DNA of 64,000 nt from Sanderia malayensis (lineage: Eukaryota > Cnidaria > Scyphozoa > Semaeostomeae > Pelagiidae), in NCBI GenBank assembly GCA_013076295.1, contig RQOL01000718.1, positions 806,001-870,000 on the forward strand. Direction: 5' to 3'. Shown here piece after piece: positions 37,701-49,700 of this stretch. How positions within the stretch are numbered: position 1 is the first letter of the stretch; each line of letters begins with the position of its first letter. Below the pieces are notes generated by a model. It ran no database searches. It saw only the letters and a program-made list of their open reading frames with translations, and was not told the DNA's origin. The translations under genes and the position numbers were made by a program.

Positions 37701-38719
37701 TATTTTCAAAAATTTCAAATGCATTTCCATCAGAGCCAACAACGTTTTTTAACCTATTAAAAATTGCCTTCGACCTGTTTTGAAAGACTTGACGTTGAAG
37801 CACGAACTCCATGCGAGCAGGCATCGTATACATAGTCAGCCAATATGTTTTATCTACTAATTAAGTAATTAAGAACGTTAATTTTCATATTTCTTACAGT
37901 TGTTAATGTGATTTCTTTTTTCGTTTCTCTCACTCCTTGATATTGCCATCCATTTTTTCCAACTACAGTGCATCTATTCCGTGCTTGTTAGGTCCAGTAA
38001 ATGCAACATATATGATTTTAGTAAGCATTTTATTGAACATCAAGTTTTTTGAAGGCTTCAGTCTTTAGGCCTACTGTTAAATTTGAGGTTCGAAACTTAT
38101 TTCACAAACTTTTTAATACCCCCGGCAGCACCTCATTGCAATTTGCAATCATCTAGTATTTACCTGAATGTAGTCAGATACACCGCGTTGCGCAGCTCAC
38201 TGCTCAGCCCAGAGTGAAATGCGACGGAATTTAGCAAGCTGCAGGAAGAAGTCAATATTTTGAACGGGTTATTTTTTGCTATATTTTAGCACTTAATGAA
38301 GTTTGGTATCTCTGCCTGATCTTTTTGCTGGGAAAGTAATCTTAACCGGTGAGTTACGTATTGTTATTATATAAACAATAGTTCAGTAAAATCATTATAT
38401 GGTTCCAGTTGTTTTTTCTTGGTTGCTTGACTCGTGTGCATTTGAGGAAGTCACGGTATTGAAAACAGAAGTAGTAACAACCTTAATGCATCATAATTCC
38501 TAGATAATATTGTAGTTTTACTCAATTCATTAACTGGTGATGGACATTGCTCTGAGTTTTCAAACAATAAATATCCTGTTTTATACACTACTTGTTACGT
38601 TTGTTTAAATCAAGATTGAAGCTAGAATTTTGTCCTGTGCTTTGAAATGAAGTTGCTATTTTGCTATTTTATTGCTTATCCTTTCCTTTACATATCTCGA
38701 AATTTCTTTTTCAGCGAAG
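34721..38719. other. Between receptors: end of duplicon 1, start of 2
   Basis: 34721-35590 matches 42280-43163 and is the 3' flank of the receptors, with AATAAA near 35031. The duplication junction is at 35590/35591. 35591-38719 is the 5' flank of receptor 2, parallel to 27813-31357. It carries a TACCGT-family element at 36494-36935. No other gene seen. Confidence 0.7.
36494..36935. mobile_element. TACCGT-type element in duplicon 2, ~440 bp
   Basis: Ends are TACGTATTTCCTCTAATT and the near complement AATAGAGGAAATACGGTA; inside are CGCCC/AATAAGCG-type units, a run of 14 C and a unique middle. Copy 1 (about 28845) has no such insert between GTGTCGCC and ATTCCGATATCGG, although the edges differ by tens of bases, so the join is not clean. 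Confidence 0.7.
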
Positions 38720-41700
38720 ATGAAATTGTTTCGGAAATTCCACGCTTGGTTCTGTGTTTGGATCACGGTTATTTGCCTGACACGCTGTGCAATAAAAGAA
38801 GAAGGTAGGTCATTGCCATAGTCATTGCTTACTTATCTTCTTCATACTACATATATTGTATGCACGCTTTATTTTATAAAGAAAACCTTGATTACATTAC
38901 TAAAGACAAAATTCTCAGGAACATTTTAATTTTGAATATTTTGATCACTGCAAATAACTGAGAATTAGAAAGCCAGTTCCATTCATTTGGAGCTAAATCT
39001 CACATAATTTGTTTGCTACTAGCTGGGCGCGGTCGCTTCGCTCCCTCCCCGGAGCCCATCAAGTAAAAAAAAACTTAATGTGGTTGGCGCGCTTCATACA
39101 TACCTACATACATACCTACCTACATACATACATACATACATACCTACATACATACATACATACATACATATATACATACAAACATACTATACATACATTC
39201 AATACATACTATACCTACTATGCAAACATACTATACCTACTATAAAAACAAACTACACGTACTATACTATTGCATGCTATGTATACCTTTTGTCTGGTTT
39301 GGCTAACACGCAAATATTTCTGTATGCCACCCCTCTCAGAGAGGAAAGATAGAATCTGACAAATATGCAGTCAAGATAAGAAGTATAAAGAATTTTAGGA
39401 CCTATAGACGGTCGGACAGATTTCTTGTAAAAAGCATACACTTTTGCCCCATCTGCGACATTTTTGTTTAATCAAAGGATGAATGATGGACACAGGTTTA
39501 TCGTCAAATTAATGGATTAAACATAAGGGATCAAAACCATTTAGTAATCATTTAATCTATATTTGAAATTTATTTACCTGAGAAAGAGAGTTCATAAAAC
39601 ACAGGGAGACCATACCATAAAATAGGAGACCAGCTGTTCATTGCATTTTACTGCGAATAAAATGTAGCTGCTGCGAATTAGATGCTTATCAAATATTTGT
39701 AAGACGAAGTATAAGATTATTAATGCCAAATGGCCATCAAAATTTCAGCTCTGGACAAAGACTCGAAAAAAATCAATATTATAATGGAGGACAAAAATTA
39801 TTCCAATTTTCTTATCGGCGGTTATTTTGGCGCCCATTTCTCCAACCAATCAACATCGAATTACTGCGGTAAAATCAACAAGCAGGGCCTAATACAACTG
39901 GAAGCAATGAGATATACAATCAGCAAAGTCAATGGAATGAACAACGTATTGTTTGGCAGGCGTGTCTGGTACCGAATCACAGACTCGTGTTACAACACCG
40001 CCACGCTACGGCGTGCGTTCTTTAAACAGCGCGGATATTATTTCATGGGCAGCGTAGGACCGCCGACTTCAGGGGAAGCCACGATACTCGCGACCGTTCA
40101 GAGCGCCTCGTGGTCTGCTGTTATCAGTCCGACGGCTTCGAGTTCAGTATTTGAAGACAGATTCACGTACTACAATTTCTTCCGCACGATTCCATCCGAC
40201 GTTTTGCAAGTCGATGTTTTGGTGAGCCTGTGTGTACGCTTCAACTGGACCTATGTTTCTGTAGTGAACTCGAACAGTGTCTACGGTCAGCATCTTGCAG
40301 AGGAGTTTAACAGTGCGGCAGAACGATCGGGGATCTGTATCGCCAAGCGGAAACAGTTGCCGAGAGTAAGCGGCAAAGCGGATTACGACAAAGTTATAGC
40401 GGCGTTGGATTCCGATAAAAAAGTCAATGTTGTGCTCTTGTTTACGAGCACCGTGGATACGAAGGCCTTGTTGAAATCCGCGCATAAAATTGAGCGATTC
40501 ACGTGGTTGGCAACGACAAGCTGGAGGGTATCTGAGGAGTTCACGCGCGACATCAATAAAACCGCCAAAGGCGCATTCATATTACAGTACACCAATCCGC
40601 GAGACAAGGGCTTCGAAGAATATTTTCTCAATCTCACACTGCGCAATAACAATTACACGTGGTTCAGGGAGTTCTGGAGCAACGAGTTTCAATGCAACGG
40701 TGGCATTAAAAACGATCTGCGGCCCCGCTGTACCGGCGACGAACGATTAAATGCGAAGGAGCTTTCTTTTGAAAATGTACCCGTGGCTCCAGTCACAAGT
40801 GCCGTTGAAACGTTCGTGTGTGCGCTGCGCAGAAGTATTATAAAGCTGTGTCCAACTCTCAACAAAACTTGTATAGTCAACTATCTGCGATATACTTACA
40901 ACTTCGAAAGAAATGTAATACAGTATTTGCAACAAGGTGATAACACAAGTGTATGTCAGAACCTGACCAACTCTGTCAGTTTTAATAAGCAGGGCTACTT
41001 TTACAGAGGTATGAGAATTTTGAATTTCAATGGAGTCTCCTACAACAGTATTGGCGACTGGAGTTTTGATAAGTCAGCGGATATTGGATCACTGAACATA
41101 TCAGTTGAAAATATCACCTGGATGGGTCAGAAGATACCAACGTCTTTGTGCTCACTGCCTTGCAACCGTGATGAGATACAGCTATCTGATTTGACGCGGC
41201 CATCGTGCTGTTTCACATGCGAGAAATGTAGTCCCAATAGCATAGTATTGAACAACACGTGTAATTCTTGTCACCGCTATGAACTAGCGGATCTCACGAC
41301 AATGCGTTGTAGAAAAATGCCATTCGTGGCAATCGAGTTTGGTCAAGATTTTAGCGTTTTAACGATGGTCATTTCGTTTCTCGGTATCATTCTGAATACG
41401 TTTATGACGGCGCTGTTCGTAAAGAACCGCAAGCTCCGCGTCGTTAAAGCGTCGAGTCGCGAGCTCAGCTTTGTAATCTTAATGGCGCTGTATCTGTGTT
41501 TCGTCTGTCCATTCACGTTTCTCGCCGCGCCGTCGAAGATCACCTGCGGAGCGCAACGGTTCATCGTTGGCTTGAGTCTCACGGGGTGTTACACGCCGCT
41601 CATGTTAAAAACCAACCGCATCTACCGCATATTCAAAGCGGCGGAGGTCTTCAGGACGCGGCCGTTGCTCGTCAGCCCCAAATCGCAGATGCTAATTTGC

Positions 41701-42279
41701 ATCGGACTATTGGGTTTGCAACTCTTGCTCGGAATTATGTGGGTGGTCGCCGAACCGCCGTACATCGAGAAGATTTTGTTTCGAAAAGGCACAGTTGTTG
41801 CGGAGGTTTGCAAGTTCGATACGTTTAATTTTGTGCTGAATCTTCTCCCCTGCTTAGTCATCATGGCTGTTTGTACGGTGTTTGCGTTCAAGACGCGGAA
41901 ATTTCCCTCGAATTTTAACGAAGCCCAAAGCATCGTTATCACCATGTATGTGAGCTTTTTTCTTTGGGGCATATTCGTACCGCTCATCATACTTGTGGAA
42001 AGCATGAAAGCGAGTGGTCCGTTCCGCTTGACGTTCATTGTTGCCAACTTTCCGAACATCATCGGACTCGTAACACTCTCCGGTCTATTCGGGCCTAAGA
42101 TCAGGCAGATTCTATGTGTAAACACAGCTTCGGTTCATCAACAGACCGAGATGTTTGGCGGTCAATTTGCTGCAGACACGAGCCAGGGCCCTTACACGAT
42201 TAGTGAAATGAAAATCACGTCGGAAAGTGGACCTTCGACTGTCAAAACAGAGACAAAAGACACTGGAACAGATCCTTGA
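38720..42279 (+). CDS. mGluR-like class C GPCR, copy 2
   Basis: Paralogue of the receptor at 31358, with the same two-exon design: 38720-38804 (signal peptide) and 39749-42279, giving 871 residues. Venus flytrap, Cys-rich linker and seven-helix domains align without internal gaps, with only scattered substitutions (for example RHGLIQ to KQGLIQ, GQHLLEAF to GQHLAEEF, KAAQVF to KAAEVF). The main difference is in the cytoplasmic tail: copy 1 residues TEMLSRFQEETVTVPGGQ are shortened to TEMFGGQ, an 11-residue in-frame loss or gain, before the shared end KDTGTDP. The reading frame is intact, so the gene is probably functional. The intron (38805-39748) is longer than in copy 1 because of an insertion with a tetranucleotide tail. 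The ligand is not known. Confidence 0.92.
39019..39270 (+). mobile_element. Insertion with (ATAC)n tail in receptor 2 intron
   Basis: Copy 1 reads CACATAATTTGTATGCTATG without a break. Copy 2 has about 250 extra bases here: a GC-rich head (CTAGCTGGGCGCGGTCGCTT...) followed by about 160 bases of CATA/CCTA tetranucleotides. The head resembles the start of a LINE- or SINE-like retroelement fragment; the class is a guess. Confidence 0.6.
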
Positions 42280-43341
42280 AGAAGTTAAACAATACGGTAC
42301 AATTGAAGTGAGCCAAATAGCAGCTGGGTGTTTCTTTAGGCCAAGGTTAGACTGCACTGTTATCACCCAGTTAAAAGTTATGAAAGGGGCCCAGTCTTAT
42401 AAAGCTCCTCCAAAGATGTGTCCCTCATTTTGCAACTACAAGAGGACCTCTGAATTTTTGCTAATTGAGTTTAGGTATCGTAATGTTGTTTTACGACTTT
42501 AGAATGAGGGTTGTGTTGGGTGCATGGTATACTGTTAAACAACTGCTTTCTTCAAAATCAAACATGAGCACCGTTTACCAACGAATAAATTATGGTCATA
42601 AATACACAAGAATTGTGTTTTGCTATAAATGAAAGGCATGCGTAATGTATAACAAGTTGTATATTCAATCATAGTATACAATAAATGATGCGTAATATAT
42701 GAAAGAAGAATTATGTGATTGATATATTAAAATGACTTAATACATATATTTGCATTAAATACTACACATAGCCTAAATAGGCAATTCGTGTGAGGATTTT
42801 ATACCCTCACAAAATTAAATGCAGCAAATAAACATTATTATTACTAAAATCATAAGTACTATCATTACGATATTAATCCAAATAAGTACTAATTAAAAGT
42901 AATAAAGTTATAGATATGTTTATGCTATTAAGACAGTTTGTCGTGCTACAGGTCACATCAAGTTTAAATTCGTCTTTACATAATTAGCACAATATACATT
43001 ATTTGTCAGATGAACGTTATTCTGTTTGCTATTTTATTCTATAACAGCAGGTTATTTTCCACAACTCTAGCATTACTTCTATGGTGGCTTATTGCTACTA
43101 CACAAGACCATGACTGCCATTGTGTTCAACAATGCCTTTCGATCTCCAAAAACACGGGAAAAGCAATGATTTGGTGGGTGGCCTTGAAGTTGCCGTCTTC
43201 AATCTTGATGTCGTCAGATCTGCAGTTTTGCAGCATGAAATATAATTAAAATGAAGAGACAGGAAAGCTTCGGTAAGATGTATGCAAAACAAAGGAAAAG
43301 AACAAATGATAAAGTGGAAAAGGCCCAAGAAAAAGACTGTA
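42280..43341. other. 3' flank of receptor 2 and duplicon end
   Basis: Parallel to 34721-35590 up to about 43163, then unique sequence. No gene seen. Confidence 0.6.
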
Positions 43342-43554
43342 TCACACTGCAGCGACTTTCAGCTGAATGTCGAAATGCCACATTCTTTTGTCCGGGCTTC
43401 TTAAATTTAGACCATACTGTGAAGGTACTTTTGCGTCATAAAACCACCACTTTTTGTCGTTTTGATCATAAGCATAACCATTGCTGAAGTTTTTGTTTTT
43501 CCAAGTTTCAACAACCAAGTCCTTTCTTTGTTTTTTATCGAGCTTTACAGTCAT
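43342..43554 (-). CDS. Small hypothetical protein, divergent from DCTN4
   Basis: An ATG-started frame of 70 codons on the minus strand. The peptide is rich in Lys, Trp and Tyr (KKQRKDLVVETWKNKNF; NDKKWWFYDAK; DKRMWHFDIQLK) and looks protein-like, but I do not recognise the family. Its ATG lies 207 bp from the DCTN4 ATG on the other strand, so the two could share a promoter. A possible donor (AAAAGTACC) about codon 43 means the real gene may be spliced and longer. An overlapping plus-strand frame (43251-43487) looks less coding-like. It could also be chance. Confidence 0.35.
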   Translation of the reverse strand: MTVKLDKKQRKDLVVETWKNKNFSNGYAYDQNDKKWWFYDAKVPSQYGLNLRSPDKRMWHFDIQLKVAAV

Positions 43555-43761
43555 TGCTTCTTATAAACGCCATCTTTTCTCCATTTTAGTTAGAGTTCGA
43601 AAAGCATTGTGGAATGCTATGGTGTGGTATCTATTATCTTGTAGCAACGATGTCCCCGTGTCTTCCTGCAGTTTTTAAAACAAAATTTAAATAATTTAAA
43701 AAGTTTTTCTGAAAATCAAAGGTGGGGGGAATAACAAACTTGCCGACTCTCGAACATCAAG

Positions 43762-46700
43762 ATGGCTACCGACATTCTTCTGTCGAACAGTTTCGCACAT
43801 TTGATTATTGGGACAGCAGATAATGTTTTACTGAAATGTTCTTGCTCCAATTTAAGACCTATATCAAAGCTGTACTTTTGCAGACATTGCACGAAGCTCA
43901 GATGCTCTCAATGCGTGTCCCACGAGGTACATTTTGTATGCTTACATTTTTGGGCCTAAATTTAAAATTATTAGTCATCCTCTCTTCATTCATTCATTCA
44001 TTCATTATGTAATGTATTATAATGCCGTCTAGCTTTCTTCATCATTGCGCATTCATAGAAGTTTATCCTGGTATTTTTGCCATTATTAATAGTGTATTAT
44101 CTTTCAGGTTGACTCGTATTATTGCCCAAACTGCTTGGAGAATATGCCTTCTGCCGAAGCAAAATTGAAAAAGAACAGGTGGGTGTGGTTTACTGATTGA
44201 CTTTTAGGCCTATCTACTTTTTACATTGATTTATAAATATAGAAGTAAATAAACTATAGTGAAGTTTTGAGTTTTACATTTAAAGCCTGGTTTTAATTTT
44301 ATATAATTCTGTTTTCTGCTTTGCTTTATTAAACATTATGGCATGCATGGCAGTGAGTGATACATATCCTCCTGCTTTTGCTGTGCTGGTTGCTATAATC
44401 TACACGATTATAGCAACCAGGACAGCACACCAAAGCATGTTTCCAATAATCCATGCTCCCAACTCCACGATAATCTAAGTACTTTGAAGCATGAGTATGG
44501 GATGTCCAGTTATATCTTTATCTCTGGTAAAAATCTTATAGAATTACTAAATCTTCTTTGCAGATGTGGAAATTGCTTTGACTGTCCAAGTTGCTTCAAC
44601 ACACTTGTCATACGAGCAACATCAGCTCCAGTGATCACCAGTCCATTGGACCCAAAAGGAGAGGATGTAAAACCAGCATCAGCGTCAAAGAAAATGCACT
44701 ATTTATTTTGCTCATTTTGCCGATGGACATCAAGGGATGCAGGTCTTGATGACCAACCAACAGGTATTATTTTTAGAAACTTCTTGCAGTTTCCTACAAC
44801 CTTTACATGCCTCTTTCACTTCTCATATACATCCAATGCTTGCAATTTCACCTGCAATATTCTTTATGCCCTTTATTTACTGTTTAGCATTCCTCTGTGG
44901 ACTCTGTTACACTTTCAATTGTTTTCTATTTTTCTTTCAATTTCAACTGGTATTGCATACTCCATTTGCTATCCATGTATGATATATACTGCAAATACTT
45001 GAATAAGCCCCACCTCCGAATAAGGCCTCCCCTCGAATAAGCCCCCATCCTGATAATCACTTGCAAGGACTCAATGCCCAAGTTTCCAGACATTGAAGTT
45101 GTTTAGCGAATGTATTGTAAATAACAGCAAGTGTAAACCAATAACTTCATCGATTGGCTGCATCATATTGGTTTTATTTTGCTTAATATTGAACAATAAT
45201 CAGGCTAAAATTTCGTTTTGGCAAATAACGCCCCGGGGCTTATTTGAGGATTTACGGTATGTAAGATAAAAACAGGAATGAGAAACGTGTTGTATAAAAT
45301 GATAAAATAAGGTTAGGGGACACCCGGAATTGAGCCAGGGACCTCTCGATCTGCAGTCGAATGCTCTACCACTGAGCTATATCCCCACGACAGGCAGGTA
45401 CTAATTTTAGACCAATTTTTCCATTCAAGAAATGACTATGTATCATAAAATCAGAAACGAGAAAAGTGGCGTATAAAACGATAAAATAAGGTTAGGGGAC
45501 ACCCGGGATTAAGCCAGGGACCTCTCGATCTGCAGTCGAATGCTCTACCACTGAGCTATATCCCCACGATAGGCAGGTACTAATTTTAGACCAATTTTTC
45601 CATTCAAGAAATGACTATGTTACATAAAATCAGAAACGAGAAAAGTGGCGTATAAAACGATAAAATAAGGTTAGGGGACACCCGGGATTGAACCAGAGAC
45701 CTCTCGATCTGCAGTCGAATGCTCTACCACTGAGCTATATCCCCACGATAGGCAGGTACTAGTTTTAGACCAATTTTTCCATTCAAGAAATGACATGTTA
45801 CATAAAATCAGAAACGAGAAAAGTGGCGTATAAAACGATAAAATAAGGTTAGGGGACACCCGGGATTGAACCAGAGACCTCTCGATCTGCAGTCGAATGC
45901 TCTACCACTGAGCTATTTTATTTTGCTGTTCTCTTTACTATTCTGCAATGTATTACTTCTGAAAAGTTAAAGCACTTTTACTTCTTATGACCTTGTTCTT
46001 CTCTCCTACCAGTTCCTGTCACCCTTTTGACACTTCAGAGCACCTATATAATTCCTTCTATCATCTCTGGCACCATCCTGTCACCTTGTGTCATTTTACT
46101 GCCTTTAATTTCATCCTAATATTTCTCAAACTCTGCTAATGCTATTCATTTCCCTGAAGTACAATCTGGACCATAATACTGACACCTTTTACCACTCTTT
46201 CAGTGTCAGGCCTTTTCAATTCTTTCATTTTCATTTAGTACTTCTAAAATATTTCTCAAACTTGTGATATAGGTTTTCCTCTTAGATCTTGCTGGTACTT
46301 CTCTTTCAGCTTAGTTTCTTCTGATTCTCTTATGCTCTCATACTCAAGTTTAAATGTAACAAAACACTATGTGCACTTTTCTAGCCAGTGGTGGTTGGCC
46401 CGAACTTGAGCATCCAAATGCCAAGCAGGTAAGGAGATGCATACGTAACGATAGTTAACTAATGATAAATTGTAAAAAGATTAACTACGTGACCTAAATA
46501 AAATGCCATCTTGTTGAATGTCCAAAACGTGGTTTTATTTAATTCAATGGCAGAACTTAATTTTGAATTCATATTACTACGCATTAAACATTAACAGACG
46601 ATAAAGTTTTATGTTACGCTACTTTTATTGTTTTTATGACATTTTCTTTTTGTAGATTTCTACTTTGATTGATTATTACAAGCAAGTTGCTCACCAAGAA

Positions 46701-49700
46701 AAACTTGAAAAAGAGAAGAAGAAACTAACAAAACGAAAGACCTACTTGCATTTGATGGTGAGTTGCTTTGCCCCTTTCCCTGCCCCTGCCCCTTCCCTGC
46801 CCCTCCTCCCCGCCTGTTAGTAACAGGCGGGGAGGAGGGGGGCTGTTACACTTAACAGGCTGTTACACTTCTACTTAGAAATGATCTTACAGTTCATTCA
46901 GCACCACAGCATGGGAATGTATTGCACTACTATGCAGGAGTAACAGGATGCGGAATTTGATCTTTCTCATGGCTTTTAGGATCGATATGGTTTTGCGCTG
47001 AATTTGGGAAAAAAGAAGTCAGGATCGCCTTCTGCTGCCCTGGCTTCGGCCATCCTTGGAAAATCGTGAGTGTATTTACTGAAATAGTAACTTCTGCCTT
47101 TTTATGATACCCCTTTAGATTTGCTTCTCAAACCTTAACGGAATGCTTTGATAATTCCTGATAGATATAAATAGTAATTGTAAATTTGTTTAAGGCTGTT
47201 TGGTAGCTTCAGGACTTACGTACTATAAACTGATCCAAATTCAGACTAATTTTCTAATGCCAGCCATGTGTGGCATGAACGACAATTTCGGTATTTTCTT
47301 TCACAGAAAAGTGACAGAAATAACTGTTCCAGTTGTAACTGAATCAGTATCAGAAGTCGAAGAGCTATCAGAAGATTACTACACAAAGCAAGTAATTCTA
47401 GACCAAAGTAAGTTTCTTTTCTGTTCTACTGATCTTGCTGAGCCCATAGCCTTATCAGAATGTATTCAGATGCTGTTCAACGATATTGCACGTTATCAAA
47501 AGCCACGTCCCAACTGTAATGTTTTGAGTTGCCACAAGGTCTAATCTGTTTTGTACTTTCAGCTCCATCCATACAGCAACGGTTGACGAATCCTTGTAAG
47601 CAGGCATTTAAAAGCAGGTGAGTCACAGTGAAGATCACGAACATTTATATACTGATGTTTCTGTTTAAAACAATGGAAGAAACAATAGGCTATTGTATGT
47701 TAACAACGGGCAGGATGCAAAATGCGCAGGCAGGGTTTTGCTGCATGATAGAGCTTTGCTGGTACTGTCATCTAGAATCTATAGTGATAGACACAGGTAA
47801 ATGAAAATGGTAATGAGTTCGTTGATAATGATCAATGAAAAAAGGAAATTTTCACTGATATTGCTGAGTGGTATTATAGAATTAGGTATTAAGAATTGCG
47901 TATTAGGTAACTAAGAATTGCGTTGAAACACTTGATCTCTTCATTGCAGTGATCTATATCCGAGGCATAAGCAAATGTTAGTAAGAAGATCAATGCGATG
48001 CAAGGTAATTGCTTCTATATATCTTATATTTCAAACTCATATAAATGAACCAACAAATTTAGTCAGCGACCTTACGTATCTATTCACAAGGATCAAGTAG
48101 TAAAAGACCAATCATGAATTTGTTTATGGTTGTCTGTTCAGTGACAAATGGATCGGAGTGCTCATGACACAACACTCCTGTTCATGACACGATAAGCCAT
48201 TTCTTATAAAGTAAACACCACATTCAAGAGTTTTTATCTAGCTTATTGCTCACACACAATATGCTATTACTGATTATTCTATTGCTCTGAGGAGTAATGT
48301 TAGCTTGGAGGTTTGTAGTCTGCTTGTTCTTATATGCGAGGCTCTTATATTTTATGTATTTGACTTCAGGTTTTTTTATTTTGCTAGCGATTTTTTTATT
48401 CTCCGGTAGCTATTTGATTTCTTTATTATTACCTTCACAAGCATTCTGAAGTTGTATAACGTTCTCGTTTTATTCCTTAGGAATGTGAACACAACCTGAG
48501 CAAGCCGGAGTTCAATCCATCTTCAGTCAAGTTTAAAATACAGCTGGGCGCCCTGTAAGTTTTGAGTCATGATATATTACTTACACTGTGCATTTTGAAT
48601 AAATTGGATGGTTTATAGACAGAACTTCACTGTGCACACATACATTATGTAGAGTACATGTGTAGTACAGTAGCACGCAGTAGTTATGCAATGCATGTAA
48701 GTTACTTTACGTCGAATCCAGGACTTATAACACCTGCCAGGTATTAAGGTCATTCTTAGTATGTGTTTCATTTGCTTGTGTTACATCTTGTAGGATTTAT
48801 GTTCCACAGTTGAAGATATCAAGTGCTCCATCGCTCGAAGCTGGAAAGGCAAGTCTAAACTATCGTAAATTTGGTCAAGCTTTTCTTTTATCTCAAATGA
48901 AGTCTCTTTAGCTACAAATTTACAGGATAAGCCAAAAAGGACCTCCCCGAACATAATAATTTGTAGAAATTGCATCTTAAGGAAAAACTTTCGGTAATTT
49001 CAATCGTACAATATTCAGCCCAAAAGATATCTTGTGTAAAAATATTTTTTTTAGGGCGTGACTTTTTTGGCCCCCCTGTAAATTTACTAACCCATTGTAA
49101 GATTAGAGAGACATTTAGAATTGAAGACAATTTTGTTTTTTTGCAGGAGGGTCAAATTATTCTGAGCGTGACTAACCCAGTAGAAAGCAAAATGCAAATC
49201 AGTTTTCGACAAGTGGAAGAAGGAGATGAAGATTTTGAATTGAGAACAGCAGAGGTTTTTCACATATTGGATTACTTTGTTTTTTGATTTTTTGATACAG
49301 TCGTATTTTACGTTCTTTGATGGTTTAATTCCTTGAATATTTGAATCTTTTGCTTTTTCATGCCTGGATGCCTCAGCTATGCCATTCTTTGCTTCACCAA
49401 ATGATGAATGCTATGATTTCTTGGCTTTCTGAGTCCTTAATTTCTTATTTCTTTAATACTTTCATCATCAATGGACTATTTAATTTCTCGACCTCCCAAC
49501 CGTTCGATTTGTTGAGACCTTGATGATTAGGACCCTCAAATATTTCATTTCTTCGAAACTCTGATTCCTCGATAGTTTGATTAATTCTATTCAAACACGG
49601 CACATTTATTACGAAACTGTTATTAATCGTTAAAAGACCAAACCAAATTAATGAATTGATCATTTGATAGATTTCTTAACGAATAAATTGATCATTATCT

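Larger units (their letters stand above)
35591..43163 (+). repeat. Duplicon copy 2 (7.57 kb, class C receptor)
   Basis: Right unit of the head-to-tail duplication, with the same order of blocks as copy 1: ATGGAGACCACTTCATTTAT at about 35868, the conserved block at 38165-38360, signal-peptide exon, large exon and 3' flank. It has gained a TACCGT-family element (36494-36935) and an intron insertion (39019-39270), and lacks the MITE of copy 1. Confidence 0.9.
45310..45916 (-). repeat. tRNA-Cys tandem array, 178-179-bp period
   Basis: The whole unit, tRNA plus about 107 bp of spacer (CAGGCAGGTACTAATTTTAG; GAAACGAGAAAAGTGGCGTA), is repeated, with starts at 45316, 45495, 45674 and 45852. Copy of spacers shows tandem duplication of genomic DNA rather than retroposition. 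The array sits antisense in DCTN4 intron 3. Confidence 0.9.

Noticed and set aside
39009..39352. IHTYLHTYIHTY repeat peptides
   Set aside because: Translation of the CATA/CCTA microsatellite in the receptor 2 intron.
45671..45859. Minus-strand 62-codon ORF over the tRNA array
   Set aside because: Overlaps tRNA copy 3 and its spacer; it is a by-product of the tRNA sequence.
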